Below, piece by piece: positions 23,938 to 37,209 of a DNA stretch of 64,000 nt. This stretch comes from Augochlora pura (Eukaryota; Arthropoda; Insecta; Hymenoptera; Halictidae). The notes below the pieces were generated by a model, which saw nothing but the letters and a program-made list of their open reading frames with translations, ran no database searches and was not told the origin of the DNA. Both the position numbers and the translations under genes were made by a program. Each line of letters begins with the position of its first letter. Position 1 is the stretch's first letter. The stretch covers positions 8,138,046 to 8,202,045 of the forward strand of contig NC_135775.1 in assembly GCF_028453695.1 (NCBI RefSeq). Reading direction: 5' to 3'.

Positions 23938-25593
23938 TTTTACTTTGCTACAAAAACATACCCGCCTTGTCACATGTCCTACTTGTAATTAAAAAAACAA
24001 AATCTTATTAATAAGATCTTTATCATTAATTTTAACTAAGTTATGATTTTTCTTTTTATTTTATTATTCTGTTGACAAATTAACATATACAGCAAAATAT
24101 ATAAAGTACATAATTAAATAATTAATAATAACCATTTTATAAGAGTTTTATTATACACAACAAAGAAACTTAGAAGGTAGCTCAATTAAATCATACTTAA
24201 ATTTTTTTGACAGCTATTGCAAACTAAATAAGAAAAAATATATAAAACGAATAAATTGAAATTTAAATGATTGCAATAACAATATTTCGATAGTGAACTG
24301 AAAGCAAACAAATATCTAAAATGATAACAATATAAGTGACCTAAATTTCGATATTAACACAAAAAGTTTAGAAAATTATTTTACATCTAACTAATTACAC
24401 GCAAGTGTAATTTAAATCACAATACATTCAAATAAATATGAACTTATTAGTTTAACTTATGCTTTAATCAATATAATCATAAAAATCCCTTAAAATTCAA
24501 CTAAAATACACACTCAAAACTTAGTGAAATATTTTGTGAGTCACTGTATATAACCACATTAACACACCACTAATTTCGTTTCTTCAAAAAAATATCGCAG
24601 AATAAAAAATTACACCTTCTAATGTAAATTACTAATGTTTCGTTAAAATAATCAATTGTTTAGTATCGGTCGGAAAAATGTTACAAAAAATTTTCTATAT
24701 ATTCGATGAAATTACACACAGAGAAAAGGACAAGGATCGAGCAGTGTCGAGGGTGAACCTAGAAAATGTCAATTTACCTTCGAAATTCCGAAGATTCCGA
24801 TTTAACACTGTATCAAGGGGATCCAATATCGATCATACATTATCAATGATTCAATTATTGACTGATTCGATGTTGACTTCGATGGAGATTCACAAATGTT
24901 GACAGAGGATACGCTTAGATTTGAGAAACTGCCGACATTTTGGCTGCCGACGCCGTTCGCGACGTTGCGCTATTTTCTCACCGTTCGACCGACAACCCCT
25001 AAAAGAGAAAATTTATGGCTTACTCATGTAAAATAAATGATAATTCTTTACAGAACAAATTTTTACACTTCTACTAAGTTCTTTTACAACTTATGAGACT
25101 TACAAACTGAAAATTTGATAGATATTGGCTTGATTTTTGTGGTGAACATCCGCCGGAAGTTATGTAAAACACCGAATTTAACTTAAGCTAGTAAACAATG
25201 TAAAGAAATAAAACTTTCTTTAATAAAATACTTCCGATCAATATTCTCTATCTGGAACACATAAAATTTTCGTTTTTATCGTTTATACTGTTAATACTAT
25301 GCATTTTTTAATTTATTTATCTTTTGAGAGTGTAATACAAGATTAGCAGATTGTGTACATAATATTAAATTAATGTTTAATATATGTTAACTTAGTCGAA
25401 ACTAACTTATACTGTTGGAGAAGAAATCGTAAAGATTTAAAATATTTTCTTTGCGCAAATGCTCTTCGAATTTGTTTTACTTTTAATATTCCCGCGCAGA
25501 TTTTGAACTTACATACATACATGCATAATTCTACGACTTGCTGACTGGACTCAAACGGCGCTACTGTCTCTTGTCGGATAAAAGCACGCAAAG
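23938..25593. promoter_or_regulatory. Divergent region between PHRF1 and RpS13
   Basis: 1.65 kb between two head-to-head genes. It is strongly AT-rich except for a GC-rich island near 24900-25010 and another near 25490-25593, just before the RpS13 ATG. The islands are the likely start regions of PHRF1 (far from its ATG, so probably with a 5' UTR intron) and of RpS13. No TATA box was seen near either, and no supported ORF. Confidence 0.45.
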
Positions 25594-26867
25594 ATGGGTC
25601 GTATGCACGCACCAGGGTAAACTAAATTAAATATTTTTAAAATTGATTATTCAGAATGCTTGTAAAAGCATTATTCTGTTGTTGCCTTAATTTTTTTCAC
25701 TGTTATAATATAAATTTATTAATTTCTTACATGAAAAAATGGTGAAGTAGTTTCGCAGTCATGACCATGTGTTCCTTCCTTAAATTAGTAATAAATAGTG
25801 TTTAGGTGTCCATTTTTGTATGTTATAATATATTTCCATAAATATTTATACGTATATTTCAATTCACGATTGTAGAAATTTGTATTTTTTGAAATATTTG
25901 ATATGTTTTACTCTTTTGTGAACATAACCTTAATATTCTTCACTACCAACATTGATGTTCATCGTTGCAATACTTCAAAAAGCAAATAATTCATGTATCA
26001 GTGGTTGTTCAACATTACTTTTATAATACCAAAATTATTACTAAAATAAAATTTTAGATGAAATTTCCTAATTATTATTTTATAAGATTCTGTGTCAGAA
26101 GAATACATATTATTGATGGTGGTATTCAAGCTTCTAATAATGAATACTTTTTATATTTTAGAAAGGGTATATCCCAGTCAGCATTGCCATATAGACGCAG
26201 TGTACCAACATGGTTGAAGTTGACGCCAGAAGATTGTAAAGACTTGATTTTTAAACTAGCAAAGAAGGGTCATACACCATCTCAAATTGGTAAATATTTT
26301 TTTATCTCTTATCTATGTTAAACTGTACAAATAATTAATTTATTAGTTATATTATTGCGTGTAATGTAATTTAGTAAACATTAAACGTAAACAAACTAAC
26401 TAAGGTTCAGTGGATTATCATTATCTCGTAATATTAAAGTTTGCATTAACATTTAAAAGATCTCTAATTATATTTTGTTCATAGATTACTAGAAATAAGA
26501 TTGCAATTAAATTATTTCTATACATATCTAGCAATTGAAAAATAATCAACTATTGTATGCAGGTGTAATTCTTCGAGATTCTCATGGAGTTGCTCAGGTG
26601 CGTTTCCGAACTGGAAACAAGATTTTAAGGATTGTCAAGAGCATGGGACTTGCTCCAGATTTACCAGAAGATCTCTACTATTTGATCAAGAAAGCAGTAG
26701 CCATCAGAAAGCATTTAGAAAGAAATCGCAAAGATAAGGACAGTAAATTTAGATTGATTCTCGTTGAGTCGAGAATTCATCGGCTTGCTCGTTATTACAA
26801 ATCAAAGGGAACCCTACCCGCAAATTGGAAATATGAGAGTTCTACTGCTAGTGCTCTTGTTGCATAA
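25594..26867 (+). CDS. RpS13: 40S ribosomal protein S13 (uS15)
   Basis: Component of the small cytosolic ribosomal subunit. Three exons: 25594-25616 (MGRMHAPG, split in the Gly codon), 26162-26289 and 26563-26867, in phase, giving 151 aa, exactly the family length. Conserved blocks include RRSVPTWLKLTPEDCKDLIF, KKGHTPSQIGVILRDSHG and LVESRIHRLARYYKSKGTLP, ending SSTASALVA. The very short first exon and GC-richer leader are normal for ribosomal protein genes. Introns are 545 and 273 bases; vertebrate RPS13 introns host the U14 snoRNA, but I do not find a complete C/D box RNA here. PHRF1 is divergently arranged upstream. Confidence 0.98.
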
Positions 26868-26886
26868 TTACTTTTTTCCATTTCTC

Positions 26887-26892
26887 AATAAA
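26887..26892 (+). terminator. Poly(A) signal of RpS13
   Basis: AATAAA 20 bases after the RpS13 stop codon, followed by further A-rich sequence. A very short 3' UTR is typical of ribosomal protein mRNAs. Confidence 0.75.
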
Positions 26893-27239
26893 ATAAAAAT
26901 CTAAACATCAAGTGGTTGTTTTATAAAATCCATGCATTGAACAAATAAATAATAAGTTAATATTAAGTTCTAGGAATATGCTACAATTCTTAGTTAATTT
27001 ATTTAACATATCTAAGTCAATTTCGAAAAATGTCCTGAGAGAATTTTATAACAAATAAAAACTTTAGTACGTAATCCCATTCATACTTTTATAGATTACA
27101 ATATATTTGAGTAGAAACAAATGGTAACTTTCGTAAGCGTTTTCAAATATATGTATGCGGATTTATTATTAATGGATTGTGGAAAGTACTACTTCGTTTG
27201 TTGCGTGAATCGTTGTTCCAACCCAACGCAACAGCTGGC

Positions 27240-27650
27240 CCAATTTTGACGTCACAGGGCCCATCTAGAGTCAGAGAGTGGTCCACGAGGAGGTAAGTAT
27301 CGCGCATGTGCAGCTTTCGTCCTCGACTTTTCTCGAGGACGGCGCATGCGTTCACCAAGATGGCGGCTGGGTTCTCACTCTCCAGTAGGCAAGGCTCTTT
27401 CAAAGGTGCGCCATATTAAAAAGCGACGGAAATAATTCGCTGATTTTCGGGCTGGTCGGCACATGTGGATACACATTGAAAAATCGCGGTCTACAGCTCA
27501 TTTCATTTTTCGTTGTGTAGTTGACGGTCTGCGCGCGTGAATTCGACGGTTTCAGGAAGTGAATTATGGGTAACGGAGAAGACGCGAGTGCCTTTGACGT
27601 TTGCGAACCATATTGAAAGGCATTTGGAGGAGTTTCGTTACCAAAGAGAG
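27240..27650 (+). promoter_or_regulatory. GC-rich TATA-less promoter and candidate 5' UTR exon, possibly of Expansion
   Basis: A GC-rich block in AT-rich surroundings carries a perfect CRE palindrome (TGACGTCA, 27247-27254), two NRF1/ewg-like sites (27301-27311 and GCGCATGCG at 27342-27350) and a YY1/pho-like site (AAGATGGCGGC, 27357-27367). Two plus-strand 5' splice sites follow: GAG|GTAAGTAT after 27292 and GAGAG|GTATGC after 27650. A 16-codon ORF at 27566-27616 (starts MGNGEDAS) could be an upstream ORF. No long protein frame fits. The next plus-strand acceptor with a coding exon is the Expansion exon at 33687, so this may be its first exon 6 kb upstream. That link is inferred. Confidence 0.5.
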
Positions 27651-30600
27651 GTATGCCAATTAACGAAACAATATTACGTTTTTCTGTCGTATTTTAACGG
27701 AGTTCCGAGTATCGTTACGATGATAATTTGAATATCGTGAATGAACGCCGACTGCTATCGTATTGGTGATTTGAATGCTGGTCGTGCGAATACTATTTCG
27801 TTATTCTGAAATTAATTATAAACAAAGTTAACATTTCCAGTGAAATCTATAGTTGTACTTTTCCATTTCAAAGTTGATAATCTACTGCAATGATTTCTGA
27901 GTATTATGATTGGTATTGCGAGAAATGTTTCAGATTTTTTTTTAATAATTGCACTGTACCTAAAATGGTATCACATATGGGATAGGTTCATATATACGAA
28001 TGTCTTTATACCTATAATTTTTTAAATGAAAAATTTGCTGTTTCCCATAATATGAAAATGCAAGGAGAGATGGTTTCAATTTTCTAATATTGCATACTGA
28101 TTGACTGAAAATCGAAATATGGTATTGGAATAATTACTTTTGTGTTTTAATATACAAAAAATGTTAAATTTATGAGAATACAACATAGGCACCCAAAATA
28201 TTAACTGTTAGAAGGATTTGGGGGAAGAAATGTTTCTCTGGGATCTAAAAATACTTTTTGCTCGAAGGTTTTAGATTATTTGATCATTTATGAAAGTGAA
28301 AGTGAGATGAAATCGAAGAAATATTTTCATAGTAATAATAGTGGAACTGATAATGGCGATAATATTATTTATAATATAATATTATACGATAATGCAAAGT
28401 GTATTTATTAACAATTAAATATTGAAATGAAATTTAATAAATGAAATTGTGTCATTTTAATTATAAAATGTGTTGTAGAATATCGATATAATTGTCAATA
28501 TTATTATTATTTTAGTACTACCTATTAACTTTGTAAACTTGATATATTCATTAATTCATTCATTTTCCGTTTTAAAGTGAAAATCAGTTTTCATATTGTT
28601 ATCAATATTTTCAAGTTAATGTAAGCAATTCTTAATGTAACAGTATCAACCAGTGTAGACACAAAGAGAATAATTGAAATTGATAAACAAATTTGGATAG
28701 TTATAAATAATTTTAATATTTGTAAATATATAATTGGAAAATTGATAAAAATGTGATATGTAATTTCACTCACGATGTTATACTGTTGCATAAATCTTAT
28801 GTATGTTATTATAAGTAATAATATGCATTCCATTTTATTGTCGTAATATATGGTGCAAGAAAGTACATAGTTTTAGGTGTTAGTTTATGCAAGTTACGCT
28901 TTGTTTAATCAACTTTGACTCGACATTTGTGCGAACTCTATATCATGGATTTCGTTCGGGGAGGGAGATTTCAACGTCGTTGACTTGCACAAGCGATGTC
29001 ACGAGTGTATACGTGTACACCTCAAGGCTGTTCACATGTTTTAATTGTCCGAATAACTCGAAACTCGTCAGAATACGCAAATAATCCTATTCTTAATGTG
29101 TTCGTATGATATTGTAAATAAAGACTAAATAATATTCGTATTAAAATCACATTTTAGCACCATTTGTTTCAAAGTTAAAATTTGCAAATTGCTTGAATCT
29201 CGTCATTATTTGTACCTATGAAAAGTTTATCAATTAGTAAAAATTTAAAATGAAAATTCTCCCAGGGTTTTATTCTTTTATTATTATTAACAGAACGAAA
29301 ATTCATGGTTTTCTTCAAGTTACCGCACGTATTTCTAGAACTGTTACCTTCAATATGCATTTATCGTTAGATTTTGTTAAGAATACCAATAATTGGGTTT
29401 TATAAATTTGATTACAACATAGAAACGTGTCCTGAGTTACGTAAATAATTAAGTTCCTTGAGTCATATGGATTCTATTTAGTTACTCAATATTTTTCGCA
29501 CCTCGAGATCCTTATGAATTACTCACGCGATCGAATTGCACGAAATTACTCATAGAAATTCCCTTTTCGAATCGCGTGAACTATCAAGGTCACCGAAGTT
29601 TTCTCCGATCGTGCGTAACTTTTTCGAGTCACTTGGAAATCAAAGTCCTTCGAACGTATTCCAGATTAACCAATCAACAAAATCATCTGATATTGTTCCG
29701 AGGCTTACTGGGGGTTTCTTTCGCTGGCGTGGCAATTTTGCATTGAGATCTACCAAAGAAAGATAGAATTGTCCACGTATTTTTATGACATAGAGCATCT
29801 TCTATATTTACGACCGAGTTTCAAGTTGTACGGATTATCGAGCTATCCAAGTCGTCATCGTTGACGACGGGCTACTCGAAAATATTCGAGTACTCGGCCA
29901 TCATTAATATGCATGCGTGCTCGGCTGCGCAAGACGCGTACGAACTTTTAAATGGAGCTACATTTGTATTCAATTCATGCATGGTTTACAGCACAGGCGT
30001 TCGTTCCCTTAGAGCGCGGTCACATAAGTGTTTTTATAACGGACGTTGCAACAATTATATATGAACTTATTCACACGAACCTCGAGTTCAAATCTGTTCG
30101 CGACGGTCTTTAACACTTTGATTGCTGTCGCCTGCACGCGACTTCACTGTTATCAGCTGCAGTTACGTGAAGGAAACTTGCTCTATCAGCAATTGTTTGC
30201 CATTACTATAATAATATTTAAAATAATAATGGAATTATAAGAAACGCACGAGGAATAAAATTTCAGTTGGCAAGACTGATTTTGAAATTTATCTTTTCTA
30301 TTTTGCTAAATTTCAAGAGATGAAGCTGAGTAGAAGTACGCATTTACACGTTTAATATTAGGTTTTTATAAAGAGACGTGTAACTTCATGAGAAACAGTT
30401 CGTCCAAATTGGAATTTCTCATGCGAATACTCTGAACGATCTACGAATGTGGTAATAAATTGCAAAGTTGCTATCAAAACCATCGTGCTATAAAAAAATT
30501 CAGAAAGTGTGCTCTTTTCGCAAGGGTTTATTTATGCTGCTGCTCAAGCAGCTAAGAAAAATTGCCGGCGAAAAAATGGTCGAAATCGCTCGCGAATCCA

Positions 30601-33600
30601 CACGCAACTCAAGTGTAGAGAGATGTTACGGCTGCAGCAGCCTCTCAATTGCACCGGATACACTCGATTGTGGTTTACTCTCGATTCGCGGCATTATCAA
30701 AATTTCTAGATATGTTCAACGAACATCGTGTTCAAATATCGTCTTGTACATCGTGTAGCGCGATAAGAATCTTAGGAATTTCATACACGAAGCCGACACA
30801 CCTAACGCGACGAGATATTTCGTGTCGTCAATTCGAAAGCTACTTTTCGTTAATGCGAACGGAAGCGGGATCGGACACTTTAACACGTTGACCTGCTGAA
30901 CTTTATTAAACCGTGTGCAACAACGTTACATCACGTTCTATTTATTCTACACTTTCTTACTTTTCTTCAACTGCTTTTATTCTTTCTAATTATTTTTTGT
31001 TTTCTTTTCGCTGTTATGGATACTTGTTTCTTTCCATTTGCATTGAGCTTTTCTCTTGCTCGATTTACTTACGGAATTTTAATATTTCATTACTTTTCGT
31101 GCGACTACTCTAATTCTGCGTTTCTTTCGTGTTTCATCCAGTATTTGTTGCGACCTTTACCGCAGTATACTACCATTTGCCTCGGTGATATATAATAAAT
31201 AAGTTATTGTCAATCGAAGAAGTAATCGGGTAATTAATTAGAGTGTTACAGGATTAATAAACGGTCGACAGTGTGTGGATTCTTTTGAAAATGATTCGTG
31301 AAATTTAGGCTACAAAGTTACATGCGGCAGAATTCATTTGGCCGGTGTATGAATAGCCGTTTCTACTGTCTCGATTTCTAATTTCGTTAATGAATTGATG
31401 ATAGATTGCTTCGATATTATGTATCGCGTGGAATCGCACCGCAAGGTTAATAATTTGCACGCATTTTTCATGTACTTGGTAACAGATCTTAGTGGTACGT
31501 CCTTCTCAATTAGAAGAGAAATCCGGGGGATTTAGGTTGAGTAACGCGGTTGAATCTCTCTGTCATCGTTTCAATCATGACTAATCAGGTTCAAGGTTCC
31601 CTTATCATAGATCATTGAGTTCTTCCATGCATCAGCCGCATGATTATGTAAAAGTAAATACGATGTTTCATGCAGAAGGTTCAAGGTAACTCGAAGCAAA
31701 AGAAAAACATTGCATTTCGATCCGAAATCGTTTTCTACAAGTTTCGTTTATTGAAATGGTTCTTTCACAGTTGCGTTTCGATTGATTTATTATCTGGTAA
31801 TTATTTAATTAGGAGAAATCATAACGTAATAGCACAGACTCATTAATTGTTATAGAAGCCTTCATACGCTATGATTACTTAATAAGAAATAATTTTTCAT
31901 CGTGAATGAATTAAATACTTTCTGCAGAAGTAATAGTAGTTGATATTTAACGATATTTGAACTCGTTTTAACTGCGAGGAAATAGTATCTACACCAGTGC
32001 AACATTCTGCCAGATCTGAAATCCAGTTTGTTGCGCCATTAAATGACCCATTAAAACAGACCTGTTAAAGCCCACTCAGGTCGGCATATACTTTCTGATT
32101 ATAAAAGAAATGTTTCTTATAACAATTCTTCAGCAACAAGAACATATTTATTCTATTCGTGTTGTATATTTGGCAATAATAAGAAGAATTAATTAAGCAT
32201 AAATGTGCAATACGAAAGTAGAGTAAGTATGGTAAAACATGAATCGCTGACATCTTTAAAATAACATGAAACAAACTACCAGTTGAACTAAAAATTATGA
32301 ATAATTTTTGCGGCGTATTGAAGCTTTGGGTAGAATCGAGCTGTCCCAGCGTTCTAAAATTACATGAATAATACAGTAATATTAATTTCAAAGAGTTTTT
32401 CGGATTTCTCGATGACATGCCCTCGTGAAAGAAAAATTCTCGCAATGTAACCGAGCCGAGACGATGAAAAAGGGGATTCGATTCCGCGTCGAATTTCCCT
32501 GAAACTCTTGGCTTTCACTTCTCTCCGAAGAATGCGAAGGCTGAGCGCCGGCAGAGCCGTACCAACTGCCCCCTTCACCAGTTGCAATACGTTTAGAAAA
32601 TTTTTCAACGACCCAGCCACTCTCGTTGGCCCATTCGTTTCCCCTTCCATCGCTGATCCATGGCGGCGAGAGGCTGGCCGCTTCTCCAAATGGCGAATTA
32701 TTAGCGAACTCCGACTGCTTATGCATTTCCAGCTTAAGCAAACATGCAAAATACAGGCTGGGCCTAAACGTCGGCTTGCAATTTTCCAGAATCACTGTTC
32801 AATCTTTCAAACTATACCTCGATTTTATCGCACTGTTGCAGAACGGTTCAATTTTATTTAATAATAAATTACTTCTTGATGATAACAAGCAAAACGATGT
32901 CCAATAGTACTAACGTTCAACAAAGGTTAGCTACTATTTCGTTCTGGCTTAGTTTAGAACAGATGATTACATCTTTGATACGGGAGAATTTCTTTCCACT
33001 GCTAACAGAATCTGTCGATTACTCATTGACACCGTTTGATAGTTGCAACACCTGTATTTCATTTCTCCGAATTTCGATGAATCAGAGTGATCTCAACAAA
33101 GAAGGAACATTGTCTTTGGATGACAATGCGATATCGCGTTCATATTAATAGTTCATTGTAGTATGTTAAAATCTCTAGGCGAGAACAGAACTTTTGATTT
33201 CCATCTTGGTACTATCGTATAATCATCGTAAATTTAATGTATGCTTTGTAAAAAACGGGAACGGTTAATTTTGAACGAAAAATAAATAACACAGTTGCTG
33301 TATCGCAGAAAAGTTGGCCGGTGAAAGTATGGGCAGTTTAAGTTCACCAGAAAAATTGAAATTATTTCCAGTTAGATAGTGTTACATAACGACGGCAACT
33401 TTCGATGGAAAAGGCATAAATCTTTGCCGCGGACTCATTGATCAGCGATTACGACTGCGTTTGTCTCTAATGATCGTAATCGACAGTCATTGAACTATCG
33501 GGAAAACAAGATTTGTTTAGACTCTCGACTAGGATTGATTGCGCTCTTCCTTGTTCGGCGTACACCGTTTCCTCCGTTTGCGAAATATTTTGTCAGAATG

Positions 33601-33686
33601 TCTGTCGTTTATTTGTAATTTGTCGACGATTTTCGGAAATCGAAATAAATGATATAAAGTAGAAAAATGCTGTTCTTTTGGTGCAG
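27651..33686. other. 6-kb non-coding stretch upstream of Expansion
   Basis: AT-rich, with scattered GC-richer patches near 28900-29050, 29500-30200 and 32470-32790. Several short overlapping ORFs occur on both strands in the last patch but none shows a known motif. I would read the stretch as the first intron and regulatory DNA of the Expansion gene, or as intergenic DNA if the 27.2-27.65-kb promoter belongs to something else. Confidence 0.45.
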
Positions 33687-33709
33687 GTTGACCATTGTTT
33701 GGTGGAAAA

Positions 33710-36566
33710 ATGGTATCGAGACGGAAAATTCTGTCTCGATCGAGGGACAATCTTGTGGAATCACAGTACGAAGAACAGGAAGAAGAGGACGTGTGGTATA
33801 ATCTTGATAAACTTTACAAGGTGAACAATTAAAATTCTTTGAGTCCGTCGTACGCGCCTAAATGGCTTTATTGCAAAATATATGCTAATAGTATATCCTG
33901 GTTACGATTACTATACTCGTAGAGAAAATTTTAATTAACACTGATTAGCGCTGTCACAGCGTAAACCCGTGAAGCGAGTCGTTTCTTGTACGGCATGTAG
34001 TAATAGTAAATCGTTGTCGCTTTCGTTTCAGGATCACATTCAAGAAGTGCTGGACAAATGGAATCAGATCGACGACGAAATTTGGGCCAAGGTAATAGTT
34101 TTCGAAAGGAATCGAAGGGTAGCAAAAGCATATGCCAGAGCACCGGTTCTCACGATTAACGGATCGAACGACGGATTCGATGGATTCAGGTAAAACCACG
34201 CGATTCACACGAATCAAAATATCTGTTAATAAATTCTAAAGTGAAAGTGAAACGACAGTATTTACCTTTTTCTCGTTTCGTGGATCGACGACAGCAAAGA
34301 ATGGAAAAGTTTTAGATTAGTGCGTAGTGTTTGGATAAATCAGATTCCTAAAAAATAAAAAAAGTGTTGAACTATCTACTAACTCGTTAGGTGACACACA
34401 AATAATACGTGAAAGAGGAGTTAGTTAACGGGAAGCGAAATATTTTTATAAAAGTACTTTAAAAACTATTGAAATGTGTTGAAAATATTTCGATGAAAGT
34501 ATGAATTTTATAAAAGCGTTCGTATTTGGAAATTCAGAATAGGACTATGCGGTTTCGAAAACCCGATGAGAGACGTGAAAACAGAAGAGGCGAAGAAACA
34601 CATAAATCAAGGTGTAAAAATCAAGATGGACGAGCAGGGGAATATTCTAATAAAAAGGCTGTGTAAAAATAACGTTTACATAAAGCCTACAAGTCAGGAA
34701 GACAACGCAATTGGAGCAGAAATCGCACGGAATTCTCAAGGAGCGTTAGAACACGAGAAGCCAGGGAAAGTAAGTATTCTACGACTTCGCATCGTTTCAA
34801 CTTGCGCGCCATTTTTCGTTTTTTCTTTATCTTTTACGATCCACGAAATTGTTCTCCACTTAAAATAACAATATAAAACTTCCCAGTCTCGTAATGTTTT
34901 TCTTCGTAAAGAAAACTCGGAGAACTGGACTGTAATAATTGCCATTTCACTTATTACTTTCATCGTTGTCGTTTTTATTGAGCTGTTCACCCTTGACATT
35001 GAGAAGTTGACTCTTTTGACGATAACTTTACAGTTAATTTTAAATTCTTTATAATTGCTGTGCATACTGAATATTTTCAAAAATAATGTTTTCTATTTAA
35101 CTTTATTATACTATATCTTACTTTTTTATTAGGTGTTCGACATGAACAAATTTCAAACGAACCTGTCCCGAGAAACTAGAAGAGCCTATCCCGACAGAAG
35201 GAGACTGGAAATGCAATGTTTGAGTGCTATCGTTTTTGTCAGAACCGAAGCAGACCTCCTACAGTGTCCCGTTTGGGTTCTTATTGTTAATGTTGTCGGT
35301 CTGGATATGTTAAAATCCAAGTTACCACCAGGTACGATATCAAAACGACATCATTTTATTTTTACTATCATCATTGATAAAAAATTGATTAATATTGTAT
35401 AAATTAGTTTTAGCGCTGCAAAGGCCTGTAGACATAAAGAACAGACCTAGGATACCGATTCCCGACGAAGATCCTTACAGTGTAGCGGGAGTATCATCCT
35501 CTATTGGAGTCTCGGAGGCTTTCCAGCAGGATCGAGAAGCTCGAGAACAGATTTACGCTCAATCGACGAGTTGTCGACAAAGAAGAGCCGAGAGACCACC
35601 GAAACTGCCACCCAGAGAGAACCTCTATAGCCACGATATACCTAAAGTACTTCTTCTCTTTCAAAAATATTTCATATTGCTAAAGATTGTTATCTTCAAA
35701 AATTCACCACCATTACAAATCATAATTGTAGTATCTGTCAGTAGAAGACCATTGAAATTATCTTACACGGATAGTAATTGTTCTTCTTTCATTTTAGCCT
35801 GATTACGATGACATAGAAGATGACTATGCCAGAAAACCAGTCATAACAAGTGAAGAAAAGAGAAGAGGCGATGATAAGAAGAAATACGGTAATGTTTACT
35901 GATTTGTGGATGATTTTAACACAAAAATAATTATACATGTTAGTGTAGTGATTAAAATAAGTATATACAGTTTAAAAAACATGATTTTTTATTTACAGAC
36001 GATCCGTATTATTGCGGATTACGAGCTCGTGTTCCTAACTTTGTCAAAATGGCGAAGAACAGTAAAGTCTCGACGAGAGGCTACTCCAGACCTCCACAGG
36101 CTCCCACTTATGCTGCCACTGGATATGGGAGCAGCCAGTCTTCTCAAATATATGGCCATTTACCTGGGAATCGACCACCAATTATGTATCATGCAAGAAG
36201 TTTTGAAAGTGGACTTGGTATTATACATTTTATGAAATATATATTTAGACCAAAGCCATTATTAAATTAATTCACAAAAGTTTAATATTATTTTGCCTGG
36301 TTTTTGCCTAGTAGAACATAGTTTTAATTTATTATTGGGCTTTAACGATTTAATATGATAATTTTTTATAGAATGGAGTCAACAATTGCACTTAGAATAA
36401 TTATTTACTGTGCAATAGGATAAATATGAATACAGTTTGTTGTATTACAGACTCTGATGGTAGAAACGAATCACCATATAATCATATATATGGAAGATTT
36501 CCGTTACCGACTAGAGGTGTAATGCCTCCTCAGCCTAGAGCAATGTACATCGGAGAATGGGATTAG
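33710..36566 (+). CDS. exp: Expansion-like MH2 domain protein
   Basis: MH2-only protein (no Smad MH1 DNA-binding domain) like Drosophila Expansion, which limits tracheal tube size through apical chitin organisation. Eight coding exons: 33710-33820, 34032-34189, 34538-34769, 35133-35331, 35414-35646, 35798-35888, 35999-36217 and 36451-36566; 452 aa, all in phase. A 3' splice site at 33686 starts the leader, so 5' UTR exons lie upstream. Residues about 55-260 fit an MH2 fold: WAKVIVFERNRRVAKAY, then APVLTINGS and RIGLCGFENPMRDV (compare the VDGF and RFCLGLLSN segments of Smads), HINQGVKIKMDEQGNIL, and FDMNKFQTNLSRETRRAYPD leading to CPVWVLIVNVVGLDML. After it comes a disordered Pro/Arg/Tyr-rich tail ending MYIGEWD, with no Smad SSxS phosphorylation motif. 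The MH2 call is firm; the Expansion name rests on family memory. Confidence 0.87.
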
Positions 36567-37209
36567 AAGTGAAAAACAATTGATTAAAAGGAAGCGCATA
36601 AATGAGTGAACAAGAAATAAGCCAAGGACAAAAGATGTCAACGTTGTCAGAACATCATGTAATAAGAACAAATAGAAGAAACATACAAATCACGTGAAAA
36701 GAAGTTAAGTGAAGATTGTACGTCAGCAAGTAATAGTTAAGAGCAGAAAGAATTGAAGTAAGAGAAAAAGAGGAAACATAAAATAAAAAGGGAGAACTAA
36801 TCTTCCGTTTGTACCTATAAACTGTATATTGTTAATGTACTACATAAAATACTCAAATTTTTATCGCAATAAAATTGTAGAACAATGTGTACTTTTATTT
36901 ACGAACCTTTTTAATAGGAAAATATAGAAATAATTTAATTAGAAGTACAGTAAAAAATATGTTAATATAAACGCAGCGCATAAGGATATAAAAGACAATA
37001 CAGAACATCATATAAAATGTGGTGTCATTTGTAATATATTCCAAGATTTGTATATAATGAAGAAAACGAGTATTTTGCCTGTAAAGATAAAAAAGATGTT
37101 GAATGTTCTGAAATAATTTGCGAACTTGTTCTTGTCCTTATCCCTGAAGATAATACCAAACACTTCTTGCTTACATAATTAAGAAATTAATCTATTACGG
37201 ATGTTACTC
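36567..37209. terminator. Tail-to-tail 3' UTRs of Expansion and SAAL1
   Basis: The plus-strand poly(A) signal AATAAA at 36868-36873 lies 302 bases past the Expansion stop. A minus-strand signal (tttatt on plus) at 36894-36899 lies 311 bases past the SAAL1 stop. The two transcripts should therefore end within a few tens of bases of each other or overlap slightly. No other feature was seen. Confidence 0.6.

Noticed and set aside
25741..25800. Possible U14 snoRNA in RpS13 intron 1: TTTCGCAGT (25751-) followed by TTCCTTCCTT (25772-), resembling U14 domains A and B, in the gene that hosts U14 in vertebrates
   Set aside because: No box C (RTGATGA) or box D (CTGA) at the right places, no terminal stem, and the match to domain A stops after a few bases. 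A covariance-model search with the U14 family would decide.
30468..30891. Three overlapping plus-strand frames of 66-96 codons
   Set aside because: Different frames of one AT/GC-mixed patch; none shows a motif or splice context.
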